Source: Chelydra serpentina
Taxonomy: Eukaryota; Chordata; Testudines; Chelydridae
Length of the DNA stretch: 64,000 nucleotides
Assembly (NCBI GenBank): GCA_037349315.1
Contig: JBAIAC010000042.1
Coordinates: 2,170,001-2,234,000, forward strand
Reading direction: 5' to 3'
Positions 42,271 through 52,022 of the stretch are shown here, one piece after another. The notes below the pieces were generated by a model. The model was not told where the DNA came from, made no database searches, and saw only the letters and a list, made by a program, of their open reading frames with translations. Position 1 is the first letter of the stretch. Each line of letters begins with the position of its first letter. Made by a program: the position numbers and the translations under genes.

Positions 42271-42431
42271 CCTGCCCAGGTTGTGGAACCTACCGCAAAC
42301 AGAACCAGGCTTAGCGGGGGCACGTCCCCTCATCCCTCTCCTCCCCCAGAAGCCTCTTGGGCAGAGCCCTGTGCTGTCATGTAATGGACACCACCTTGGC
42401 CGACGCACAGAGGATTGACTGGGGAACCTCC

Positions 42432-42764
42432 GTACATAAGAACGGCCATACTGGGTCGAACCAAAGGTCCATCTATCCCAGTGTCCTGTCTTCCGACAGT
42501 GGCCAATGCCAGGTGCCCCAGAGGGAATGAACAGAACAGGGATTCATCAAGTGATCCATCCCCTGTCGCCCATTCCCAGCTTCTGGCAAACAGAGGCTAG
42601 GGACACCATCCCTTCCCATCCTGGCTAATAGGTCCATCAATGGCTATCTTCCATGAACTTATCTAGTTCTTCCTTTGAACCCTGTTATAGTCGTGGCCTT
42701 TACAACATCCTCTGGCAAGGAGTTCCACAGGTTGACTGTGCGTTGGGTGAAGAAATACTCCTTT
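42432..42764 (-). mobile_element. CR1-type LINE, 3' part (split copy, left piece)
   Basis: Antisense: CATAAGAACGGCCATACTGG, CAGTGTCCTGTCTTCCGACA, and on to GTTGACTGTGCGTTGGGTGA. The text stops at AGAAATACTCCTTT and resumes at 44,159. The tail piece is shared with copies at 45.06, 53.57, 62.54 and 62.94 kb. Confidence 0.92.
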
Positions 42765-44158
42765 GCGTGCTTGTTCATGTCAGTTGCATTCAGGTGCGCG
42801 CGCGTGCACGGCAGGCGGAAGATTTTTCCCCTAGCAGCATCCGTCGGGTCAGTCCGGGCGCTCCCTGGAGTGGCGCCATCATGGCGCTCAATATAGGGCC
42901 CTACTGACCTGCCACCCCCTCAGTTCCTTCTTACGACCAGTGACGGGGAGCTGGAACTTCCCCTTTGGCAGCCTGAATATAGTTCTCATTAGTTCTGTAG
43001 TTAGTGTTAAGTAGTTAGTAGGTATTTTACTTAGTTCTTAAGTTTCCTTTGGAGTGCTATCCCCTCCAGTGCTATCTCGGCTCTAGGGCATCCTGCCTTC
43101 AAAGCCTGGGGGGTCTGCGGCAAGTGTATGTCCACTAGCGATCCTCATACTTGGTGTTTGAAGTGTTTGGAGAAGAGCCATCAAAAGGGTCGCTGTAGGA
43201 TCTGCAGGAGGTTTTGCCCCAGGACACTGAAAGACAGGTCAGCGCTTGAAGATCCTACTAATGGAAGCAGCACTCCGGCCCCAGTCTGACTCCACGTCAG
43301 CGGACCCGGCGCTGAGTACCTCCTCTTTGGTAAGCAGTGCCCCGGCACTGTCGGCATGGGGATCCGTGCCGAGTAAAGACGAGGTCTCTCGCCACCGTCA
43401 TGGCTCCACTCATGGCTCACATGCCGCAGGTCCCAGTCGCCGGTGCCGCAGAAGAAGAGGAGGCCAGAGAGGGGTCGTTCTCCACCGGCTAGACCCAAGG
43501 AGCTGGCCATTGTGAGACCCGAGTCGGGGCACACTACTTCACCCCCACTGCTGGAGACGGTCGCGTCGACTCCTGCCCCTGTGGAAGGGCGGTCGAGTCC
43601 GGACACTTCTCGCTCGCCGAGGCCGAGCCGACAACTTCATCTCCCATCGACCCTGGAGGCGTTTGAGGCCCTGCTCCAGCTCACGGCACCGTTCTCCCTG
43701 CCTAGACGGGAGAGGTCGCTGGCACCGGTCGCTCCCCCGGCACTGTCAAGGGGAAAGCCCACAGTGGTGGCCCGGCGGTCTCCATCCCTGGTGCACCGCT
43801 CCCCGGCACCAGAACAGGGTCAGCAGCCTCATCGGTCCCTGAGCCCTTGGCGCCTCGTAGTACCACTCCTCCGTGGTCCTCCTCAAGATAGGGAGGGAAG
43901 AGGCTTCAGTGTTATTGATAGCTCCAGCCTGGCCCCACCAACACTGGTACACATGTCTCCTGGAAATGTCCATGGAAGCCCCAGTTATCTTGCTGCTCCT
44001 CCTGGACTTAATAACTCAGGATCACAGCCGGATCCAGCACCCGAACCTCGGGGGAAAATCTTTCGTCTGCCATGCACACGCACACACCTGATTGGAATGG
44101 ACATGAACAACACATCTCGAAGAACAACAGTTACGAGAAGGCGAGTAACCATTTTTTC
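42765..44158. mobile_element. DIRS-like element, 1.39 kb, deleted, with inverted termini
   Basis: Inserted in a CR1 copy, with CCTTT on both sides (42,760-42,764; 44,159-44,163). Long terminal inverted repeats: 42,771-42,834 (TTGTTCATGT ... CAGGTGCGCGCGCGTGCACG ... GATTTTTCCCC) match the reverse complement of 44,047-44,112 with about 80-85% identity. Near 43,115-43,215 the + strand encodes a Cys/His-rich segment (C-x2-C ... W-C-L-K-C-L ... C-R-I-C) like the zinc-knuckle region of vertebrate DIRS first ORFs. No reverse transcriptase or tyrosine recombinase is present, so the copy is internally deleted. Assignment to DIRS is by inference. Confidence 0.65.
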
Positions 44159-44905
44159 CCTTTTGTTTGTTTAAATCTGCTGCCTATTAATTTCATTGGG
44201 TGACCCCTAGTTCTTGTGTTATGAGAAGGAGTTAAGAACACTTCCTTATTTACTTTCTCCACACCAGTCATGATTTTATAGACCTCTATCACATACCCCT
44301 TTAGTCGTCTCATTTCCAAGCTGAAAAGTCCCAGTCTTATTAATCTCTCCTCATACGGAAGCCGTTCCATACCCATAATCATTTTTGTTGCCCTTTTCTG
44401 AACCTTTTCCAATTCCAATATATCTATTTTGAGATGGGGCGACCACATCTGCACACCGTATTCAAGATGTGGGCGTACCATGGATTTATATAGAGGCAAC
44501 ACGATATTTTCTGTCTTCTTAGCTATCCCTTTCTTGATGATTCCCAACATTCTGTTCACTATTTGACTGCCGCTGCGCACTGAGTGGATGTTTTCAGAGA
44601 ACTATCCACAATGACTCCAAGATCCCTATCTTGAGTGGGAACAGAGGGGGTGAACAGACTTCATCATTTTGTTTTATAGGTGGGATTACGTTTTCCAATG
44701 TGCATTATTTTGCATTTATGAACAGTGAATTTCGTCTGCCATTTTGTTGCCCAGTCACCCAGTTTTGTGAGATCCTTTTGTAGCTCTTCGCAGTCTGCTT
44801 TGGACTTAACTGTCTTGAGTAGTTTTGTATCATCTGCAACTTTCACCACCTCACTGTTTACCCCTTTTTCCAGGTCATTGATAATCCATAGCTAAAAGCG
44901 TGAGC
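44159..44905 (-). mobile_element. CR1-type LINE, ORF2 end (split copy, right piece)
   Basis: Continues the copy at 42.43-42.76 kb. Reading - sense, it encodes CR1-like blocks VADDTKLLKTV, KWQTKFTVHKCKIMHIG, LYKSMVRPHLEYGVQMWSPH, LEKVQKRATKMI and LPYEERLIRLGLFSLEMRRL, with frameshifts between them. An older subfamily than the 23.5-kb copy. Confidence 0.9.
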
Positions 44906-45059
44906 TGCTACAGCTTGAGCTAAAGACACATGGCATCTGTAACAATTCGGATCCCCCTGTGGATTGGCACGGAGGGGGCCCTGTGACACACCGACCAGTG
45001 GGTTACAGTGACACAGAGCAGATTGGATGCTGAGGAGCTGTATGTCCTTCCACATCTGA

Positions 45060-45205
45060 CTGCTAGAAGCTGGGAGTGGTCGACAGGGGATGGACGACTT
45101 GACAAATTGCTGTGCTCTGTTCATTACCTCTGAAGCACCTGGCACCGGGATATTGGGCTAGATGGACCATTGGTCAGATCCAGTATGGCCGTTCTTATGT
45201 TCTCC
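45060..45205 (+). mobile_element. CR1 3' tail fragment
   Basis: AGAAGCTGGGAGTGGTCGAC, TGAAGCACCTGGCACCGGGA, GGCTAGATGGACCATTGGTC and TGGCCGTTCTTATGTTC match the 3' UTR of the split copy at 42.4 kb. 44.91-45.06 kb is unassigned. Confidence 0.85.
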
Positions 45206-45299
45206 CTGAATATTCATCACAGCTGAGTCTTCTGTCTACCACTAGGGGTGCTAGGTGGCTTTGGTCTCTGTCCACGTGGACTCTCTGTTACAGCTGGTT

Positions 45300-45840
45300 G
45301 GGAAATATTTGATGAAACATTTTCTTGTCAGAAAATGCTGATGCATCTGAAACAAAACTTTTCAGGGGGGCAGGTGAGTCAACATTTTGGCGGAAACGTA
45401 AAAAAGTTTCGAAATTGTCGAAACCTCCGATTTTGGCATTTGGTTTGGTAAATGAAAAGTTCCATCTTGCTGGTTCGAAACACCTTTTCCTGTCGGGAAT
45501 TAAAGCTAATGAGAGTTAAAAAGGAGGAGTCAAAATAAAAGCGAAACATTTGGAAATGATCAAAACAAAACATGTCAATTGATGCCAATGAAAAAAAATT
45601 ATTATTATCTTTTTGGTTTCTGCAAATTTTCAAGATTTCAACTTATTGTCCTGCTTCCAGATGGGAGAAAGTTTCAAAATCTAAAAAAATGTCATGAGAT
45701 GGGAAAACTCTTTCCTACCCATTACTAGATAGAAATGGTTGAATTATCAATAATAATTCAGAAAGGACAGAATTGTTTAATAAATTTTTCTGTTGCATAT
45801 TTGCGGGGGGGGGGGGAACCAGATGATATAGTCTCATCAT
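45300..45840. repeat. AT-rich dispersed repeat
   Basis: Repeated GAAACATTT / TTTCGAAA / CAAAACTTTTC text like 11.04-11.89 kb, followed by unassigned AT-rich sequence and a G13 run at 45,804. No gene. Confidence 0.5.
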
Positions 45841-45849
45841 ACAGTGATA

Positions 45850-46660
45850 ACACTCTTCCATTCCACTAGTATCTCTGGAGGATGTTAACCAGAGGCTGTT
45901 AAAGTCATACATTTTAAAATCAGCAGGTCCAGATAACTTGTATCCAAGAGTTTTAAAAGAGCTGGCTGAGGAGCTCACTAGACTGTTAATGTTAATTTCC
46001 CACAAGTCTTGGAGCACTGAGGACGTTCTAGAAGACTGAAGACAGCTAATGTTGTGCCAATTTTTAAAAAGGGTAAACAGGGCGACCCAGGTAATTATAG
46101 GCCTGTAAACCCGACATCGATCCTAGGCAGCATAATGGAGCCGCTGATAAAGGACTTGACTAATAACGAATTAAAGGAGGGTAATGTAATCAATGCAAAT
46201 CAACATTGGTTTATGAAAAAGAAATCCTGTCAAATACACTTGACATCTTTTTTTCATGTGATTATGAGTTTGGCTGATAAAGATATTAGTGGTGATGTAA
46301 GAGTTTTAGATGTCTGCAAGGCATTTGACTTGGTACCACATGACATTTTGATTAAAAAACTAGAATGATATAAAATGAACATGGCACATGTTAAAAGGAT
46401 TAAAAATTGGCTCCCTGATAGGTCTCAAAATGTAATTGTAAATGGGAAATCGGCAGCGAGTGTGTGAGTGATTCCAGTAGACTCCCGCAAGGGTCGGTGC
46501 TTGACCTTCGGCTATTGAACATTTTTATCAATGACCTGGAAGAAAACCTTTTGTCATCACCAATAAAGTTTGCAGATGACACAAAAATTGGGAGAGTGGT
46601 AAATAATAAAGAGGACAGGTCACTGATCTGGATCATTTGGTAAGCTTGGGTACAAGCAAG
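45850..46660 (+). mobile_element. CR1 LINE reverse transcriptase region, decayed
   Basis: Order of blocks: AGCAGGTCCAGATAACTTGT (thumb-proximal lead), then PIFKKGKQGDPGNYRPVN, VCKAFDLVPHDILIKKLE, NGKSAASV, FINDLEEN and KFADDTKIG. These are CR1 RT motifs with AFDLVPH carrying the first catalytic Asp; stops and small indels separate them. It belongs with the CR1 pieces at 46.96-49.03 kb, probably one old copy. Confidence 0.9.
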
Positions 46661-46960
46661 CAGCATGTGATTTCATACGGCTGTGGAAGTCGGTAGAGGG
46701 AATTTGGATGCAGGCCTCTATATGAGCAAGAGTCAGGCTAACTCTAGCTGTAATAACGCGAGATTTGTAGAAGCAGGGCTTATGTCAGAAGCGGGTGGAA
46801 AGACAGCAGAGTAGAGTCAGCGTGACCCAGCCTTGAGATAGCTATGTTTTGAGAACAGAAGAGAGAAAATACAGGAATGGGCAAGACATAATATAAATAA
46901 GTTATTGATCATTACTGTACGTAACAAAGGGTATAAATGCTTGCCTTAATTGTTTATCTT
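46661..46960. other. Unassigned, LTR-like sequence
   Basis: Contains AACAAAGGGTATAAATGCTT (TATA-like) and TAATATAAATAAG, and interrupts the CR1 text. This suggests an LTR insertion, but no TG...CA ends or duplication were defined. Confidence 0.35.
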
Positions 46961-47090
46961 TTGAGAGACCTTTGGAGTGAGAACTCTGTTTTTCTCTGAC
47001 ACAGCTAAGTGTAAATGTACGTATCTAGGAACAAAGAACGTAGGCCATAGTTACAGGACAGGGGAGGACTCTATCCTGGGAAGCAGTGAC
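46960..47090 (+). mobile_element. Old CR1 copy, piece 1
   Basis: Text ACAGGACAGGGGAGGACTCT..GGGAAGCAGTGAC ends at an 8-bp duplication (47,083-47,090). It encodes the CR1 block D-S-I-L-G-S-S-D that continues at 47,343. Confidence 0.75.
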
Positions 47091-47342
47091 CACAGGGGCC
47101 GGCTTCCGGCAACGCCCACGGGGCCCCGCCCCCGACGCTGGGTGACGTTGCGGGGCCCCGCCCCTGACGCCGACGCAACGTTGCCCCGCGTCGGGGGCGG
47201 GGCCCCGCAACGTCTCCCGGTGCTCCGGTAAGTTTGCCGCGGGTCCGGGGTGGGCGGGGAGTTGCCGGTGGGTGCAGAGCACCCACCAATTTTTCTCCGT
47301 GGGTGCTCCAGCACCGGAGCACCCACGGAGTCGGCACCTATG
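47091..47342. mobile_element. hAT-type MITE, 252 bp, 8-bp target duplication
   Basis: Flanked by GCAGTGAC on both sides (47,083-47,090 and 47,343-47,350). Ends CACAGGGGCCGGCTTCCGG and (reverse complement of the right end) CATAGGTGCCGACTCCGTG are inverted repeats. The interior is very GC-rich with palindromes GCGGGGCCCCGC and GGGTGCTCCAGCACC-like. An 8-bp duplication with CA(C/T)AGG ends is the hAT signature. No transposase. Confidence 0.88.
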
Positions 47343-47798
47343 GCAGTGACTGTGAAAAAGATTTGGGGGTTGTGGTGGATAATCAGCTGAACATGAGCTC
47401 CCAGTGCATCGACGGATGCATAAACAGGAATCTCGAGTAGGAGCCAAGAGGTTATTTTACCTCTGGATTTGGCATTAGTGCGACCGCTGCTGGAATCCTG
47501 TGTTCAGTTCTGGTGTCCACAAGGCAAGAAGGGTGTTGGTCAATTGGAGAGGGGTCAGAGAAGAGCCACAAGAGTGATTAAAAGATTAGAAAGCCTGCCT
47601 GATAGTGACAGTGACATCTAATGTTGTTTACCAAAGAGAAGGTGAAGGGGTGACTTAATCACAGTCCATAACTGCCTACGTGGGGAACAAAGATATAATC
47701 ACGGGTTCCTCGGTCTGTCAGAGAAAGGTCTAACATGCTCCAACGGCTGGAAGTTGAAGTGAGACAAAATCCAAGTGGAAATAAGGTGTAAATGTATG
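47343..47798 (+). mobile_element. Old CR1 copy, piece 2
   Basis: Starts with the right duplication and encodes KDLGVVVDNQLNMSSQC, then nucleotide-level CR1 text CTGTGTTCAGTTCTGGTGTC and GAGAAGAGCCACAAGAG. It stops at AAGGTGTAAATGTATG and resumes near 48,838. Confidence 0.85.
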
Positions 47799-48359
47799 TG
47801 TCACGGAGTGTGGGGGAATCCGGCCCTGCACCCTTCTTCCCCGGATTCACTGGGAGTCTTAGCCAGCCAGTAGAACAGAAGGTTTATTAGAGATGCCAGG
47901 AACACCGTCCAAACAGAGCTTGTCAGTACAACCAGGACCCCTCAGTCGGGCCTTTCCGGGGGCAGGGAGCTTAGACCCCAGCCTGGGGCTCCCTGCATTT
48001 TACCCCACAGCTCCAAAAGGGGGGCAGGGAGGCCAGACTCTGTCTGCGCTTCCCTCCATGTTCCCCAGCCAGCTCCAAACTGAAACTGTCCAGCCCTGCC
48101 TCCCCCTTTGTCTCCTTCCCGGACCAGGAGGTCACCTGATCCCTTTGTTCCAACACCTTCAGCTCTCACCTTTGCAGGGGAGGGGCCGGGGCCATCAGTT
48201 GCTAGGAGACAGAGTGTCGGCCATTCTCTGTGTCCAGGCCCCTCTGTAACAATCATGCACCCTTGTCCCACCACCTAGATACTCAAGCACTGCATAGGGA
48301 AACCGAGGCACCCACACAGTACTCAGGGAAAACATTAACAACAGTCCTAGTTCGTCACA
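47799..48359 (-). mobile_element. Solo LTR, 561 bp, 5-bp target duplication
   Basis: TGTCACGGAGTGTGGGGGAA at the left and CCTAGTTCGTCACA at the right give TG...CA ends on either strand. GTATG flanks both sides (47,794-47,798 and 48,360-48,364). In - sense AATAAA lies at 47,882-47,887, so the LTR reads right to left. No internal retroviral sequence remains, as after LTR-LTR recombination. Confidence 0.92.
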
Positions 48360-48364
48360 GTATG

Positions 48365-48837
48365 AAATTGGAAAGAGTCCAGCGGAGGGCAACAAAAATG
48401 ATTAGGGGGCTGGAGCACATGACTTATGAGGAGAGGCTGAGGGAACTGGGATTGTTTAGCCTGCAGAAGAGAAGAATGAGGGGGGATTTGGTAGCTGCTT
48501 TCAACTACCTGAAAGGGGGTTCCAAAGAGGATGGATCTAGACTGTTCTCAGTGGTAGAAGATGACAGAACAAGGAGTAATGGTCTCAAGTTGCAGAGGGG
48601 GGAGGTTTAGGTTGGATATTAGGAAAAACTTTTTCACTAGTAGGGTGGTGAAGCACTGGAATGGGTTACCTAGGGAGGTGGTGGAATCTCCTTCCTTAGA
48701 GGTTTTTAAGGTCAGGCTTGACAAAGCCCTGGCTGGGATGATCTAGTTGGGGTTGGTCCTGCTTTGAGCAGGGGGTTGGACTAGATACCTCCTGAGGTCC
48801 CTTCCAACCCTGAGATTCTATGATTCTATGACGGTGA
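48365..48837 (+). mobile_element. Young CR1 LINE 3' end
   Basis: Nearly identical to 23.77-24.23 kb: [20 protein letters not shown], then [20 protein letters not shown]. One extra G in a G-run at 48,596-48,602 shifts the frame before [18 protein letters not shown]. Ends GAGATTCTATGATTCTATGA. Confidence 0.93.
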
Positions 48838-49035
48838 GCGGAATGAACCACGGGAGCAATTTACCAAAGGTGGTGGTGGATTCTCCATCACTGACAATTT
48901 TTATATCAAGATAGGATGCTTTTATAAAAGATCTGCTCTAGGAATTATTTGGGGGCAGTTCTCTGGCTTGTGTGATAGAGGAGGGCAGATGAAATGCTCA
49001 CAGTGGTATCATCTGGCCTTGGAATCCATGAATTC
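48838..49035 (+). mobile_element. Old CR1 copy, piece 3 (3' end)
   Basis: GGAATGAACCACGGGAGCAA, TCTCCATCACTGACAATTTT, AAGATCTGCTCTAGGAATTA and TGGCCTTGGAATCCATGAAT complete the 3' UTR of the copy in pieces 1 and 2. 49.04-49.37 kb is unassigned. Confidence 0.85.
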
Positions 49036-49375
49036 CCTCTACAAATAGTGCCACATCAAATTCCCCCAAAGAGCTAAACCGGGGAGTCCTGTCCCGCTTC
49101 CTGCCCGTCCCTCATTCCCAACCAGCTGTTCAGAAAGGGGAAATGGGTGGGGAGGTGATGAGTTGGAACAGGTCTCAACATCAACGGGACGTGCACCAGA
49201 CTCCTGGCTGCGAAGGGGCAAACGGCGATCCACTGCCATAGCCCACCTGTCGTTGCTGCCGTCCTCATGGGAGACTCTCAAAGCCTTTGGCAGAGGATAA
49301 TGAACGAGGCCTCCCCTCCCCTCAACCAGAGTGGGGGGCTGTGTTGGCTGAAGGGGTAGATGCAGTTGTGACTAA

Positions 49376-49672
49376 AGGCTATGTCTTCACTACCCGCCGG
49401 ATCGGCGGGTAGCAATCGATCTATCGGGGATCGATTTTTCGCATCTCATTAAGACGCGCTTAATCGATCCCCGATCGCGCTCCCCGTCGGCGCCGAAAAA
49501 CCACGTCATCGACCGGCGCAAGCGGAGTCGACGGGGGAGCTGCAGTGATCGACGCGCCGCCGTCTTCATGGTCAGGTAAGCCGATTACGATACGCCAATT
49601 TCAGCTACGTTATTCACGTAGCTGAATCTGCGTATCGTAGATCGACCCCCCTCCCCTAGTGTAGCCCAGGGC
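49376..49672. mobile_element. Harbinger-like MITE with internal palindromes
   Basis: TAA on both sides (49,373-49,375; 49,673-49,675). Ends AGGCTATGTCTTCACTAC and CCTAGTGTAGCCCAGGGC are imperfect inverted repeats. Interior palindromes: ACCCGCCGGATCGGCGGGT, CAGCTACGTTATTCACGTAGCTG (arms 9 bp) and GATACG...CGTATC. CpG-rich, non-coding. A turtle MITE family by recognition. Confidence 0.75.
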
Positions 49673-49679
49673 TAAGTCA

Positions 49680-50080
49680 CAAGACAGGGAGTCAGGACTC
49701 CTGGGTTCCAGCCTTAGCTCCGAGTGGGAAGTGGGCTGTAGAAGTTAGAGCAGGTGTGGCTGAGCCTCTGGACTCCTGGGTTCTCTCCCCAGCTCTGAAT
49801 GAGGAGTGGGGTCTCGGGGTTAGAGCAAGGTGGGCTGGCAGTTACAAAAATGGGATGCCACTGGCCCAAGGTCACACAGCCAATCTAGGAATAGAGAACC
49901 CAGGAGTCCTGGTTCCCGGCTCTAACCTCTAGACCCCACTCTCCTTCTAGAGCAGAGAATAGAAGAGGAGCCCTGACTCCCAGCCCTGCCACTTTAGCCC
50001 ACTAGACCCTACGTGCTTCCCAGAGTTGGGGATAGAACCCAGGAGTCCTGATCCTCCCCCACACTCTAGCCAACTAGGTT
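49680..50080. repeat. tRNA-Glu-like elements in both orientations
   Basis: Two + units (49,690-49,840; ACTCCTGGGTTCTCTCCCCA) then three - units (49,880-50,080; GAATAGAGAACCCAGGAGTC, GGGGATAGAACCCAGGAGTC). 50.08-50.48 kb to the right is unassigned. Confidence 0.75.
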
Positions 50081-50479
50081 GTAGTCCCTGGGAGGCTCGG
50101 AGCAACCCCTGCAGAGGGTCTGACTAGACCATGGGATGAGGTTCTCCCACTGTCCCCCACTCAGCTCTCCAGGCCGTTCAGCCACAGAGAAGCAGCTCTG
50201 GTCCCTGCCCCAGGGGAAGAAGGGGACACGTCTTACTTGGTCAGGGTGCTGTCAGCTCCACTCCTCTCTCAGCTCCTTCCAGCCTCTCCTCCGGAGTGAC
50301 AGTGACTCTGCGTCTTCGTGTGTGCACAGCAGGTGGATCCGGGGTGGCCAGAGGAGGCTGGTGGAGCAGGAGCAGCCAATCTGCCCCAGGCATCGATACT
50401 GTGTCTTGGCAGAATCCCCAGGAATAGACTGTGTTAGCTAGTGATGGGAGGGGAGTTGAGAGGGTTAGAGTCAGGGCCG

Positions 50480-52022
50480 GATCTAATTTTTTTGCCGCCC
50501 CAAGCGCCGCCCCGCCGAAACAAAAAACAACAACCCCCGCCCCAGCGCCCTGCCGCAACAACCCCCCCCCGAGCGCCCCGCCAATGCAGAAACACCCCAC
50601 AGCGCCGCGCTGCCGAAATAACCCCCCCGAGCACCTGCCACCGCAACAACCCCCCCGAGCACCCTGCCACTGCAACAACCCCCCCTGAGTGCCCTGCCGC
50701 CGCAACAACCCCCCCCGAGCGCCCTGCCGCCACAGCAACTCCCCCCAAGCACCCCGCCACCGCAACAACCCCCCCCGAGCACCCCGCCGCCACAGCAACC
50801 CCCCCGAGCGCCCCGCCACCGCAACAACCCCCCCTGAGCACCCCGCCACCGCAACAACCCCCCCTGAGCACCCCGCCGCCACAACAACCCCCCCGAGCGC
50901 CCCGCCACTGCAACAACCCTCCCTGAGTGCCCCGCCGCCGCAACAACCCCCCACAGCGCCGCGCCGCCAAAACAACCCACCAAGCACCCCGCCACCGCAA
51001 TGAGCAACCCGCCACCGCAACAACCCCCCACAGCGCCGCGCCGCCAAAACAACCCCCCGAGCACCCCGCCACCACAACAAGCCCCCCTGAGCACCCCGCC
51101 ACCGCAACAACCCTCCCTGAGTGCCCCGCCGCCGCAACAACCCCCCACAGCGCCACGCCGCCAAAACAACCCACCAAGCACCCCGCCACCGCAATGAGCA
51201 ACCCGCCACCGCAACAACCCCCCACAGCGCCGCGCCGCCAAAACAACCCCCCGAGCACCCCGCCACCGCAACAACCCCCCCTGAGCACCCTGCCGCCACA
51301 ACAACCCCCCCTGAGCGCCCTGCCGCCACAGCAACACCCCCCGAGCACCCCGCCACCGCAACAACCCCCGCTGAGCGCCCCACCGCCGCAACAACCCCCC
51401 CTGAGCACCCCGCCACCAAAACAACCCGCCCTGAGCGCCCCGCCACAACAACCCCCCCTGACCACCCTGCCACCACAACAACCCTCCCCGAGTGCTCCGC
51501 CGCCACAACAACCCCCTCTGAGCGCCCCGCCGCCACAGCAACCGCCCCGAGTGCGCCGCCACCGCAACAACCCCCCGAGCGCCCCGCCACCGCAACAACC
51601 CCCCCTGAGTGCCCCGCCGCCGCAACAACCCCCCACAGCGCCGCGCCGCCAAAACAACCCCCCGAGCACCCCGCCACCGCAACGAGCAACCCGCCACCGC
51701 AACAACCCCCCACAGCGCCGCACCGCCAAAACAACCCCCCGAGCGCCCCGCCACCGCAACAACCCCCCCTGAGTGCCCCGCCGCCGCAACAACCCCCCAC
51801 AGCGCCGCGCCGCCAAAACAACCCCCCGAGCACCCCGCCACCGCAACGAGCACCCTGCCACCACAGCAACCCCCCCCGAGTGCCCCGCCATCACAACAAC
51901 CCCCCGAGCACCCCGCCACCGCAACAACCCCCCACAGCGCCGCGCCGCCAAAACAACCCCCCGAGCACCCCGCCACCGCAACGAGCAACCTGCCACCGCA
52001 ACAACCCCCCACAGCGCCGCTT
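50480..52022. repeat. C-rich minisatellite (~30-bp units in larger blocks)
   Basis: Begins after CTAATTTTTTTGCCGCCCCA with units such as GAGCACCCCGCCACCGCAAC + AACCCCCC. A longer block, CACAGCGCCGCGCCGCCAAA + ACAACCCCCCGAGCACC, recurs near 50,951, 51,030, 51,146, 51,229, 51,635, 51,713, 51,798 and 51,936, so a higher-order pattern exists. Both strands read through for 280-540 codons (Pro/Gln on +, Gly/Arg/Cys on -) in all frames, which is compositional. Confidence 0.93.
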
